Of a stretch of DNA of 64,000 bases, positions 15,895 to 24,811 are shown in pieces (position 1 is the stretch's first letter; every line of letters begins with the position of its first letter). The DNA lies in assembly GCF_000226295.1 (NCBI RefSeq), contig NC_016025.1:682001-746000 (forward strand). The letters are read 5' to 3'. The position numbers and the translations under genes were made by a program. A model generated the notes under the pieces. The model did no database searches and was not told the DNA's origin. It saw only the letters and a list, made by a program, of their open reading frames with translations. The DNA is from Chloracidobacterium thermophilum B. Lineage in GTDB: Bacteria; Acidobacteriota; Blastocatellia; Chloracidobacteriales; Chloracidobacteriaceae.

Positions 15895-16320
15895 TCATCC
15901 TTTCACGATGGACTCAGGGTTGAAGCGGCTGCGGTCAGCTTCCAGTTCCCAGGACTGCACCTCCCCGGCGCGTCCCTGCGCCACCGACACGATGACATAG
16001 GAATACATCGGCAGGGCATGGTCAAGGTCATAACCCGATGGGACGGCCGGGTGATCGGGATGCGAGTGATAAAAGCCGATGATGTCGAGCTGGCGGCTGC
16101 GCGCATAGCGTTCGCCACGCATGAGTTCCTGTGGCGTGATGAGAAAGCGGTTGCGCTTGGCGCTCTCCTCCCGCGCATTGGAAATCGGCATCACCTCCAC
16201 CGTCGTTTTGCGGCCATCGGCAGCAAAAGTGCCGAGCAGCAGACCACAGCATTCGTAAGGGTAATCGGCTTCGCCATGGGCGCGGATGGCCGCTTCCTGT
16301 TCGGTCGTCAGCACCAGCAT
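15895..16320 (-). CDS. JAMM (Mov34/MPN) metalloprotease, Mec-like
   Basis: A 141-residue protein, essentially one JAMM domain. The zinc-site pattern is complete: Glu23 in YPYECCG, His85 and His87 in FYHSHPDH, Ser95 and Asp98 in PSGYDLDHA. Bacterial proteins of this type next to cysM are known as Mec and release cysteine from the C-terminus of the CysO carrier. Given the fused carrier in the next gene, an additional or alternative job could be cutting after the internal Gly-Gly to free the carrier, as deubiquitinases do. The gene lies 3 bp after cysM and 6 bp before the fusion gene, so all are surely co-transcribed. Confidence 0.9.
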   Translation of the reverse strand: MLVLTTEQEAAIRAHGEADYPYECCGLLLGTFAADGRKTTVEVMPISNAREESAKRNRFLITPQELMRGERYARSRQLDIIGFYHSHPDHPAVPSGYDLDHALPMYSYVIVSVAQGRAGEVQSWELEADRSRFNPESIVKG

Positions 16321-16323
16321 CGT

Positions 16324-17262
16324 CTAGGGGTGTTTTCCTTCCGGGGGTTTTTCCTGCCAGATGTCCTCGCTCATGTAGCGCGTTCCCGAATCACACAACA
16401 CCGTCACCACCACGGAGCCGGGCGGGAGCGTTTGGGCCAGATTGAGTGCGGCCACGACGTTGGCTCCGGCGCTTACGCCGACGAACAAACCCTCTTCGCG
16501 CGCCAGCCGGCGCATCATGGCCTGGGCAGCTTCCGTACCAACCTCGACGTTGGCATCCGCCAGGTGGGGGTCATAAATCCCCGGTACGAGCGCCGTCGCC
16601 ATGTGCTTCATCCCTTCCAGTCCATGCAGCGGCGAGTCCGGCTGCATGGAGATGCACTGAACCGATGGATTGAGTTCCTTGAGTCGGCGTGATGTGCCGA
16701 TGAATGTCCCCGACGTGCCCAACCCGGCAATGAAATGCGTGATACGGCCCCCGGTCTGCGCCCAAATCTCGTTGGCCGTGGTCTGGTAGTGCGCCTGCCA
16801 GTTGGCATCGTTGTTGTACTGGTCGGGGTAGAAATACCGGTCCGGGTACTCGGCGGCGAGCTGCCTGGCCAGGCGCTGGGCACCGTCCGTGGCCTCCAGT
16901 GGATTGGTTTCGATGATCTCCGCGCCGTAGATGCGCAGCATTTTCTTGCGTTCGAGGCTGGCATTTTTGGGCAGGCACAACGTGACGGCGTAACCCAGGG
17001 ATGCGCCGAGCATGGCGTAAGCAATGCCAGTGTTGCCGCTGGTCGCATCCAGAATCGTCTTGCCGGGATAAAGCGCCCCGCGCCGTTCCCCGTCCCGGAT
17101 CATGTTGAGCGCGGCCCGGTCTTTGACCGAACCGCCAGGGTTGAGATGTTCCGCTTTGGCGTAAACTTCCACCCCTTCCGGCAGGCCGGCGGTGACGCGC
17201 CGCAGCCGGATGAGCGGCGTGTTACCGATCGCTGCCGCCAGGGTTCCGGGTGATTCAGCCAC
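16324..17262 (-). CDS. cysM: cysteine synthase, CysM type (PLP enzyme)
   Basis: A 312-residue fold-type II PLP enzyme. The PLP lysine is Lys47 in NPGGSVKDRAA, the substrate loop is ATSGNTGIA (about 73-81), the phosphate-binding loop is AGLGTSGTFIG, and the C-terminal cysteine-synthase signature VLCDSGTRYMSED is present. CysM enzymes replace the acetyl or phosphate group of an activated serine with sulfide, or with a protein thiocarboxylate. The neighbouring carrier and JAMM protease favour the carrier-dependent version. The start is a GTG at 17262 with GGGAG about 10 bases upstream. The gene follows the peroxiredoxin gene by 18 bp. Confidence 0.92.
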   Translation of the reverse strand: MAESPGTLAAAIGNTPLIRLRRVTAGLPEGVEVYAKAEHLNPGGSVKDRAALNMIRDGERRGALYPGKTILDATSGNTGIAYAMLGASLGYAVTLCLPKNASLERKKMLRIYGAEIIETNPLEATDGAQRLARQLAAEYPDRYFYPDQYNNDANWQAHYQTTANEIWAQTGGRITHFIAGLGTSGTFIGTSRRLKELNPSVQCISMQPDSPLHGLEGMKHMATALVPGIYDPHLADANVEVGTEAAQAMMRRLAREEGLFVGVSAGANVVAALNLAQTLPPGSVVVTVLCDSGTRYMSEDIWQEKPPEGKHP

Positions 17263-17280
17263 GTTGCCTGCTCCCTGCCC

Positions 17281-17922
17281 TCAGACCGCTTTTTTCGAGA
17301 GATACCAGTCTATGACCTCATATTCACCGGACTGCACCCGCGCGGCGGCATCGGCCACGGTCTGGGGTGGCGGGACGACGACCTTATCGCCCGGCCGCCA
17401 GTTGGCCGGCATCGAGCAGGCGTTGGCGTCAGCCGTCTGCAGGGCCTCCAGCGCCCGGAGGATTTCATCTATGTTCCGTCCCAGATTCATCGGGTAGTAA
17501 ATGATGGCCCGGACAATGCCTTTGTCATCAATGATGAAGACGGCCCGCACCGTCGCCGTCTCCGATGCGCCGGGATGAATCAGCCCATACTTCTGGGCGA
17601 CTTTCATATCCAGGTCGGCAATGACCGGAAACGTGATCCTGACGCCAAAGTGACGCTCGATGTCGCGTACCCAGGCAATGTGCGCCGGGACGGAATCCAC
17701 CGACAGCCCGATGAGCTGCGCCTGCCGCTGCTCGAAGTCGGCGGCCCGCTCAGCAAAGGCGACAAACTCCGTCGTGCAGACCGGGGTGAAGTCGGCCGGA
17801 TGTGAAAACAGCACGACCCACTTGCCCTTGTAATCCGAAAGTCGAATGACCCCATGCGTGGACTTGGCTTCAAAGTCGGGCGCGGGATCGTTGATGCGCG
17901 GGAGTGAAATGGCCGTTTCCAT
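17281..17922 (-). CDS. peroxiredoxin, Prx6 type
   Basis: A 213-residue peroxiredoxin of the Prx6 branch: peroxidatic Cys49 in HPADFTPVCTTEF, the conserved Arg-containing RAVFIIDDKGIVRAIIYYP segment, and the long C-terminal domain with NWRPGDKVVVPPP. A second cysteine lies in the ADANACSMPANW segment and could resolve the sulfenic acid. It reduces peroxides in the cytoplasm using a thiol donor. It leads the operon with cysM, the JAMM protease and the carrier-MoeZ fusion, which ties cysteine supply to oxidant defence. An AGAGGTGA ribosome binding site precedes the ATG. Confidence 0.93.
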   Translation of the reverse strand: METAISLPRINDPAPDFEAKSTHGVIRLSDYKGKWVVLFSHPADFTPVCTTEFVAFAERAADFEQRQAQLIGLSVDSVPAHIAWVRDIERHFGVRITFPVIADLDMKVAQKYGLIHPGASETATVRAVFIIDDKGIVRAIIYYPMNLGRNIDEILRALEALQTADANACSMPANWRPGDKVVVPPPQTVADAAARVQSGEYEVIDWYLSKKAV

Positions 17923-18112
17923 GGTTGATCACCTCTGTTCAGGTTGCGGGTTGGCGTGTCTGACCGTCAATAAAACGGAGATTTTGTAAACGATACCGGA
18001 AATCGGGTCAACTCACAGCCGCACCATCGCCTCGTTGAAACCGCCCGGACGCAGACAAACCCGGCTGTGACAACAGGTACAGGTCAGAGCTGTGAGGCTG
18101 TTGTTGTGGTCA

Positions 18113-19072
18113 TCAACTTCTCTGCCGAACCACGTTTGCCACGCCGGAGCGTGCCGGACGGGCGGTGTGGCGCAGTGGAACGGTCATGCCATCTGACAGG
18201 GCGATGACGTTGGGGTGCACGGCTGCGGCTTCCTGTACAAAGCCGTCTGTCTGCCGGTAGCGCCGCGAAAAATGCGTGAGAACGAGCAACCCTGCTCCGG
18301 CTTCGCGGGCTACCGTCGCTGCCTGGCGGGCCGTCATGTGGCCGTAGCGTTCGGCTTCGGCCGCTTCACTTTCCAGAAAGGTCGCCTCACACAACAAGGT
18401 GTCCACTCCCGCTGCCAGGGCAAGGGCACCGGCACAGGGTCGGCTGTCCATCACGAACGCAAACGAGCCGCCACGTTTGGCACGCCCCACTTCAGCCACC
18501 TGAAGGCGATGCCCGTTCGGCAGGTCAAGGAAGCCCTGCCGCTTGAGCTGCCCTACCACCGGGCCGCGTAACCCCAGCGCCTCCAGCTTTTCCGGCAGCA
18601 GCGTCACTGTGTCCGGCTCCACCAGACGATAGCCCCAGCTTTCAACCGTATGGTCGAGCGGCTGTGCCTCGATGCGAAAGCGCGCCGTCTCACAGATGAC
18701 GCCGGGGGCATCAACCGGATGCTCCCGAATGACGGCCGTCTCCGTGAAAATGGACGCCCGGCGCAGGCGCTGGATGTATTCCGCCCCCGATGCCGGGTAG
18801 TACAAATCCACGGGATGCGCCACACCATCGAGTGAAAGGCGCTGGATGACGCCCGGCAGCCCCAGACAGTGATCGCCGTGCAGGTGCGTCAGAAAGATGG
18901 CCGTGATGTCAGCGGCCGCCACGCCAAAGTGCGTCATCTGGCGCTGCGTGCCCTCGCCGGGGTCAAACAGCAACCCGGCGTCGTCCCACCGGACGAAATA
19001 GGCGTTGTGGTTGCGCTCGCGGGTGGGCACCTGGCTGGAAGTGCCCAGGGCAATCAGGAGACGGTCTGACAC
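18113..19072 (-). CDS. rnz: ribonuclease Z
   Basis: A 319-residue metallo-beta-lactamase-fold RNase Z. The zinc motif is LTHLHGDHCLGLPG (His63, His65, Asp67, His68); further ligands are in PLDHTVES and MDSRP, and a late LTHFSRRY motif carries the last histidine. The N-terminal MSDRLLIALGTSSQVPTRERN is typical of RNase Z. It cuts the 3' trailer of tRNA precursors. The start is a GTG at 19072 with GGAGGT just upstream. The C-terminal 25 residues are Arg-rich and longer than usual. Confidence 0.92.
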   Translation of the reverse strand: MSDRLLIALGTSSQVPTRERNHNAYFVRWDDAGLLFDPGEGTQRQMTHFGVAAADITAIFLTHLHGDHCLGLPGVIQRLSLDGVAHPVDLYYPASGAEYIQRLRRASIFTETAVIREHPVDAPGVICETARFRIEAQPLDHTVESWGYRLVEPDTVTLLPEKLEALGLRGPVVGQLKRQGFLDLPNGHRLQVAEVGRAKRGGSFAFVMDSRPCAGALALAAGVDTLLCEATFLESEAAEAERYGHMTARQAATVAREAGAGLLVLTHFSRRYRQTDGFVQEAAAVHPNVIALSDGMTVPLRHTARPARSGVANVVRQRS

Positions 19073-19154
19073 GGCACCTCCATCCTTTCACAGCCATCAG
19101 CGGCGCGCCGTGCCGCCACAGCTTCAGGCGCCGCCGCAGCCGACCGGAAAACCT

Positions 19155-22100
19155 TCAGGCGGCCTGCTTGGCCAGCCTGGCCAGATAGTCTTCGAGCTTC
19201 TGAATGCGCACATCGTAGATGGACTGCTGTACCGACTCGATCAGGTCGTACTCTTCCTTGATGCACAGCAGGATGAACAGCCCCCAGAGCATACGCTGCC
19301 GGTCCTGTTGGAGACTCTCGATGCGGGCTTCCAGCTCAGCTTTCTTGGTACGGCGGTGTTCTTCGGTCAGGGCTTCAATCTCCAGGTGCAACTCGCGCAG
19401 AAGACTCAGCTTGACATCAAACATGCTGTAAAACCGCTCGCGGTAGGCTTCATCGTCGTGGCGGTAGTAGATGTGCCGGTACTGGTAAAACTTCATGAAC
19501 ACATCCTCGCCCTGCCGCTTGGAAAGCCCCGTCACCGCCGCGATCTCATCCGGCGAACTCTGCATGAACTTGTCGAAGGTGGACAGCCCCGCCAGGATGA
19601 TACGGTTCATCAGCTTTTCGTTGATTTCTGGAATCTGCTTGAGAATGAACTTGACGATGAGCACTTCCTTCTTGCTGTTGAGGTCTGACGCCGACAAATC
19701 GAGCGCAAACGTCCGGGGCAACATCTGTGCCAGCCGTTCGTAACTCGCCTGCACCTGCTGAAGCGCCGCTTCGGTGAAATATGCCTGGTCGGGAACGCTT
19801 TTCTGCGACTGAAGCGCCTGCTGCATGTCTTTCAGAGCCGCACAGATTTTCTGGTAGCCCATCTTTTCGGCCGAACCGTAGAGCAGGTTGACCGATGGCT
19901 CGACCATTTCAATCCATTCCAGCGAAGTCCGGCGTTTGATCTTCTGGTTGAGCTGGATTTCACGCATGAAGTCCTTGAGCGGTTTGACGTAGGCCACGGC
20001 AATGTTGTCGTAGAGTTCCATCAGCATGGACTCTTCGTGTTCGGTCAGTCCGCTGTCAATCGTGGCGCTGCCCCCGCTCAGGCCCTGTGCAGTGAGTACG
20101 GCGTCGAGGTTCTCGAACAGGTCATCCACCGAGGACTCATCAAACAGGGCTTCCGCCGCATCATCGAAGGCATCGTTGATGAGCTGGATGTTTTCGAGTT
20201 TCTGGAGCGTTGTGGATTCGGCAACCGCCGCCGGCGCGACCGGTGTGACCTCGGTCGGGACCTGGAAGGTAAAGCCCATGTAGTCGAGCAGGGCCTTTTT
20301 GTCTCCGGCCTGCTTGGTTTTCAGGTACTGGTTGACGAGTTCCAGCGCCCGGTCGCACGCATCAATCATGGCGGCAACCAGAAACCGGCGCTCGTCATAG
20401 GCGGCTTTGAAGTAGTTGCCCAGCGTCGCAAAGGTAAGCTGAAGCACCTCGTCCGGCGTGGCCCGGGCCGTTTCGGCGCAGATTTCAACCACCGCCTTGT
20501 ACGGCGCAAACAACAGGGGCTTGCGCCGGATACGCTTCAGATTCTCATCAAGCATCTTCAGGCCATCCGCCAGCGCAGCAGCGTCCGTGCCAACCCGCAA
20601 CGCATCCACGGCGACGTAGTTCTGCCGGATGAGATAGAAAAGCTGTTTGTAAAGGTCGTACTTGCCCAGCTTTGTGCGCTGCTGAAGCGTTTCGATGTTG
20701 GCCGGCTCGGCCAGCGCGTCCCACACCATCCGGCACGTTTTGGGATCGGGGCTGTCCTTGAGGTTGAGCAGCGCCTCATGGATCGAACGCCGGGTAAATG
20801 AGGAATCCGGCTTGATGGCCGTGTTCGAGATTTGCTTCAGCTCGCTGCGCTGCAACAACGCCTCGTGCAGCAGTAGCGGGGTGTCGAGCGTGATGTTCTG
20901 GCTGGCCGGTGGTGTTTTGGTGTCGAAATACGCCAGCGCAATTTCACGCGGATCGAGCATGAACAGCCAGTAGAAGGCGTTATCCGATTCGAGAAAGCAG
21001 GCCGGCACAGAAGCATGCACGACGCGCCCCAGCGACCAATCCACCCGACACTCGGTGTTGTCCGTCAGTGTGATGTGGAAGTGCCCGGTCAGACCGGCTT
21101 CCCAGGCATAGACAAAAGCCTCCGGCAGGTGCTTCTGCACAAGAAGCCGGTTGAGCGTCCGGTCCACAGCCATCGGCAGCGGGGCGGGCGTTGCCGTGTC
21201 AAGCAGATGTTTGGCCGCAACGTGCAGGGCGTTGCGTGGCGTCAGTGACGACACAATTTCCTGGCACAGTTCGCGCACCTCGTCCGTGTACTGATAGGCC
21301 AGGCAGCGCAGGATGCGCGTCGCCGCCTCCGTATTGCCCAGGAAGGCGAACGAACGGCGGAGTTTGGTCAGTTCGGCGCGCACCCGTCCGATGAGAAAAC
21401 TGATCGTCGGCGGGGAAAGCAGGGTTTGGGCAAAACGTTCGACGTACTCTTCGCTCCAATGCTTGAGGGCGTGGTCGAGCGAAACCTCCATGGACAGGGG
21501 ATCATCCAGCGCGATCAAAGCCATGGCAATTTTGTCGGCGATGTCGCGCGACACTGGATCGTCCAGGCGCTTGAATTCCGCCAGCTTGGCGCGCAGGCAT
21601 TCGCCCGCCGCCTCTCCGCCGATAAAACTCAGTGTGGCAATACATTGGCTGTTGACCTGCCGTACGGTGCGCGGGTGGAAATGCTGCCCGACAAGCACCA
21701 CGGCCCGGGCCCGTTCGGCGGGCTTGGGCGAAACGATGCGCCCCAGAAGGAAAATCAGGTTACGGATGTAGTACCAGGGCGTTTCGGGCCGACAGTGCTC
21801 AAGCTGGTGCAACAGCATGGGGTAAATCCGTTCCCCATTGGCTTCCAGCACACTGAGCAACACCCGCCGCATGCGCCGGTCGGGTTCCTCGAAAAGCTGC
21901 TGGAAGAGCTTTTCCGGGTCCCAGACAGCAAACCTGGTGAGAATATCGCCCACCAGCAACCGGGAAAGCTTCGAGGCGCAGTATTCGTCTATCTTGCGGC
22001 TGCTGAACAGACTTCCCTTGCTTTGCAGGCGCTGGCTTTTCTCGATGGAAAAGTCCCGGGCCCGGGCCAGTTCCACCACCAGGTCCATCATCTGACAGGA

Positions 22101-22841
22101 CTGCGGCAGGAAGTCGTCATTGAAGAAGGCCACGGCCAAATCCACCGACTGCGCCAGGTAATCCTCCAGATTGAAGCGCCGTTTGGTTTCGTATTCCGCC
22201 TCCTTGTCGGCTTCGTTGGCGGCGATGATTTCCTGGCGCACCCGCTTGTCCGTGACCAGGCCCACGACCTCGCCCATCAGACTGCTGACTTTGCCTTGGT
22301 ACGACAGCACATCGGCGCTGGTTTGTTCATCGGCAAACTCAAAGCGCCGGTCAGCCGACAGCACGTTGTGGGTGACGTTGCGGTAGATGTTCTCGTTGAA
22401 GGCCTCTTCCTGAACCGGTACTTCCATGCGCTTTTCGAGCGCATACATTGCCCGTTCCCGCATTTCCCCAATCGGGCGGATCTGCTGCCAGGGATACTGG
22501 GCTAACAATGCCTGAAGATGGGGGCGGTAGGCCGGCGGACAAAACTCCAGCAGGTGCTCCTCGAAGCGCGGAAAGAACCGATACACCTGGTCAAAGCGGA
22601 CGACGCGGTAAAAAAAGATGTCGAAGACCTTGTTGCGCGCCGCCAGGACAATCTCCAGCGGATTGCTGCCCGGCTGCTGCTGGGCCATTTTTGCTGCCCA
22701 GTCGAGCACCAACCAGCTTACGGTACGGATGTCGCTCTGTAACACCGTCACCAGGGAGGCCGCGACCAGGGCCGGTGCGCGCTGCCCTGCCAGAAACCCC
22801 CTGAAATCCTCAATGGCTGGCTGCAAAGCTTCGTCTGTCAT
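19155..22841 (-). CDS. 1228-residue multidomain protein of unknown function
   Basis: A very long, mostly helical cytoplasmic protein with no signal peptide. Residues about 300-480 look like HEAT-type helical repeats (for example RRMRRVLLSVLEANGERIY). Residues about 575-640 contain GLTGHFHITLTDNTECRVDW and GRVVHASVPACF, which resemble the DUF4388/PATAN domain of signalling proteins. About 700-790 contains winged-helix-like DLYKQLFYLIRQNYVAVD. Residues about 1060-1110 contain helix-hairpin-helix-like repeats (RIILAGLSTFDKFMQ, IAAVTGLSKRQGEDVF), and a coiled coil lies near 1140-1175. DUF4388 architectures in Myxococcota and Acidobacteria are often gene-regulatory or motility-linked. The call rests on weak similarities and the function remains unknown. 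Confidence 0.75.
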   Translation of the reverse strand: MTDEALQPAIEDFRGFLAGQRAPALVAASLVTVLQSDIRTVSWLVLDWAAKMAQQQPGSNPLEIVLAARNKVFDIFFYRVVRFDQVYRFFPRFEEHLLEFCPPAYRPHLQALLAQYPWQQIRPIGEMRERAMYALEKRMEVPVQEEAFNENIYRNVTHNVLSADRRFEFADEQTSADVLSYQGKVSSLMGEVVGLVTDKRVRQEIIAANEADKEAEYETKRRFNLEDYLAQSVDLAVAFFNDDFLPQSCQMMDLVVELARARDFSIEKSQRLQSKGSLFSSRKIDEYCASKLSRLLVGDILTRFAVWDPEKLFQQLFEEPDRRMRRVLLSVLEANGERIYPMLLHQLEHCRPETPWYYIRNLIFLLGRIVSPKPAERARAVVLVGQHFHPRTVRQVNSQCIATLSFIGGEAAGECLRAKLAEFKRLDDPVSRDIADKIAMALIALDDPLSMEVSLDHALKHWSEEYVERFAQTLLSPPTISFLIGRVRAELTKLRRSFAFLGNTEAATRILRCLAYQYTDEVRELCQEIVSSLTPRNALHVAAKHLLDTATPAPLPMAVDRTLNRLLVQKHLPEAFVYAWEAGLTGHFHITLTDNTECRVDWSLGRVVHASVPACFLESDNAFYWLFMLDPREIALAYFDTKTPPASQNITLDTPLLLHEALLQRSELKQISNTAIKPDSSFTRRSIHEALLNLKDSPDPKTCRMVWDALAEPANIETLQQRTKLGKYDLYKQLFYLIRQNYVAVDALRVGTDAAALADGLKMLDENLKRIRRKPLLFAPYKAVVEICAETARATPDEVLQLTFATLGNYFKAAYDERRFLVAAMIDACDRALELVNQYLKTKQAGDKKALLDYMGFTFQVPTEVTPVAPAAVAESTTLQKLENIQLINDAFDDAAEALFDESSVDDLFENLDAVLTAQGLSGGSATIDSGLTEHEESMLMELYDNIAVAYVKPLKDFMREIQLNQKIKRRTSLEWIEMVEPSVNLLYGSAEKMGYQKICAALKDMQQALQSQKSVPDQAYFTEAALQQVQASYERLAQMLPRTFALDLSASDLNSKKEVLIVKFILKQIPEINEKLMNRIILAGLSTFDKFMQSSPDEIAAVTGLSKRQGEDVFMKFYQYRHIYYRHDDEAYRERFYSMFDVKLSLLRELHLEIEALTEEHRRTKKAELEARIESLQQDRQRMLWGLFILLCIKEEYDLIESVQQSIYDVRIQKLEDYLARLAKQAA

Positions 22842-22909
22842 ACTTCACCGGACGGCATCCGCGTGCCACACATCACGTCGCCTGAGCGTTACCGAAAAAA
22901 GGGTTGTTT

Positions 22910-24811
22910 TCATTGAACAATCGCACAGCTTGGGACAGGGCCCAGGTAGCCTAGCACCTTCGGCTGGTTTTTGTACGCTGGTGAAGCCAGGTTTTGCTGT
23001 ACTTTGGGCTGATTGCACAGCAAAAACTTTCCACCACTGGACGCTATCGTATGCAAAGCCGTCGCTCCAACCAACGTTTCAATGCGGGGCAGGTGAACAT
23101 CCTCGACGAGCAGGTACACCCGCTCCGCCCCGCGCCACAGAGCAACAAAGCCTTCATCGTCGAGAAACACCTGCGGCGCGCCGGGAGCATAGGAGCCGTA
23201 TTCAAGATTCGTCACCCGTCCGTTGAGCAGCCAGGCGTGGCGCAGGTCGGCGTAAAAGAAAACCGATGAGAAGGCATAGTATTGATTGTCCACCACCACC
23301 TGCCCCGGCTGATGCTGCCGGGCCGCAATGAGCGCCTGGGCCAGCGGATAAGACCCCAGGTAGGGGTCAAAGGTGACCATGGCAAGGCGGGCGGCCACGA
23401 GAAGCAGAGTCAGCATGACCGTCACCGGCAACCAGACCCAACCGGCCCGGACCAGGGCCACGCCCACAGCTCCGGTGAGAAAGGCCGCCGTCGCCAGCGC
23501 CAGCGGCGGCCGCAGGTAGGCAAATGACTGAAGCGTAAGGTCGCCCAGGTGGCCGAGCGACAGGGTGTACACGGCATAGACATCCGTGCTTTTGGCCAGC
23601 GCCTGGGCAATGTCGCCAGGGGTCGGCGTCTGCCAGTTGAGGACGATGAGCGCGCCGGCCGCCAGCGCCGCCAGCGCCGCCAGACTACCGGTCAGCCAGC
23701 GCGCAACCGACTGGAAGCGTCCGTCATGAGTCAGCACCACGCCAAGCAGCACGGCTACCGCCGGGTAAATCGGCAGTGAGTAGTATTCCTGCGTGGTCGA
23801 AAACGAAAAAAACAGCATGACGAAGCCGATCCAGAGGACGGCCAGCAGGGTCATGCGGCTGGCGCGGTCGTCCGGTCGGCGCGTCAACCGCAGCCGCGCC
23901 ACGCCGGGCAGAAACAGGCTCCAGGGAAAGAACCAGATAAGGTGTGAACACCAAAACCACAGGCGCGGCACAGTGTTGTAATCCCGTGGGTAGCGGCGGC
24001 CCAGAAAGCGCAGCACATGCTCGTTGAAGACGAAAAACCAGAAAAACCCACGGTACTTGCCCGGCTCACTGGTCAGGGCCACGTCAAACCAAGGCGGGTT
24101 GGCCACCGTGGCCGCAATGAACCAGGGCGACGTCAGTCCCAGAACGAGAAGTCCCAATGTCACCGGCGGAAGGCGCTGCCAGAAGTCCCGCTGCCGCCAC
24201 TGTCCGGTACAGACCGCGTATAGCCCCATGGCTGCCAGTGGAAACACCAGCCCAATGAAGCCCTTGAACAGAAACCCGGCCGCCAGACACACGGCCAGCA
24301 GCACAGCCCAGCGCCGGGGATGGCGTTCAGCGGGGTCGAGCGCCCGCAAAAAGGACCACATGGCCAGGGCCAGGCTCAGGGTCAGGAGCACGTCGGCAAT
24401 GAGAATGCGGGTGAAGAGAAACAGCCCGATGCTCGTGGCCAGTACGAGGCCGGCGTGGAAACCGGCGCGCGCGCCAAACGCCCAGACGCCCATGCGGAAG
24501 GTGAGCCAGCACAGCGCTACCGCGCCCAGCCCAATGGGAAGCCGGGCAGCCCAGTCCGACACGCCAAATATCCAGAACGAAAGCGCGATGAGCCAGTACT
24601 TGAGAGGCGGCTTTTCCAGGTAAGCAATGCCGTTGAGCCGGGGCGTCACCCAGTCACCGGTTGCCAGCATCGTGCGGGCAATCTGCGCCTGGGCTGCATC
24701 CACGTCATCCATCAGATGTGGTGGAGCGAAACAGGCACTCAGAAACACGATGGACGCCACAGCCAGCACCACCAGCTCGTCGCGCCACACCGGACGTTCA
24801 CTTGGCAGCAC
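22910..24811 (-). CDS. ArnT/PMT-family glycosyltransferase (polytopic membrane)
   Basis: A 633-residue GT-C type membrane glycosyltransferase. An N-terminal span is followed by the acidic loop [19 protein letters not shown], the metal and donor site of the ArnT/dolichyl-phosphate-mannose family. About 10-11 further membrane helices follow, with [19 protein letters not shown] early and a soluble C-terminal domain from about 480. It would transfer a sugar from a polyprenyl-phosphate carrier to a lipid or protein at the outer face of the inner membrane. The start is a GTG at 24811, inside the end of hpnI (14-bp overlap), so the two genes are co-translated and probably work on a shared lipid. Confidence 0.88.
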   Translation of the reverse strand: MLPSERPVWRDELVVLAVASIVFLSACFAPPHLMDDVDAAQAQIARTMLATGDWVTPRLNGIAYLEKPPLKYWLIALSFWIFGVSDWAARLPIGLGAVALCWLTFRMGVWAFGARAGFHAGLVLATSIGLFLFTRILIADVLLTLSLALAMWSFLRALDPAERHPRRWAVLLAVCLAAGFLFKGFIGLVFPLAAMGLYAVCTGQWRQRDFWQRLPPVTLGLLVLGLTSPWFIAATVANPPWFDVALTSEPGKYRGFFWFFVFNEHVLRFLGRRYPRDYNTVPRLWFWCSHLIWFFPWSLFLPGVARLRLTRRPDDRASRMTLLAVLWIGFVMLFFSFSTTQEYYSLPIYPAVAVLLGVVLTHDGRFQSVARWLTGSLAALAALAAGALIVLNWQTPTPGDIAQALAKSTDVYAVYTLSLGHLGDLTLQSFAYLRPPLALATAAFLTGAVGVALVRAGWVWLPVTVMLTLLLVAARLAMVTFDPYLGSYPLAQALIAARQHQPGQVVVDNQYYAFSSVFFYADLRHAWLLNGRVTNLEYGSYAPGAPQVFLDDEGFVALWRGAERVYLLVEDVHLPRIETLVGATALHTIASSGGKFLLCNQPKVQQNLASPAYKNQPKVLGYLGPVPSCAIVQ

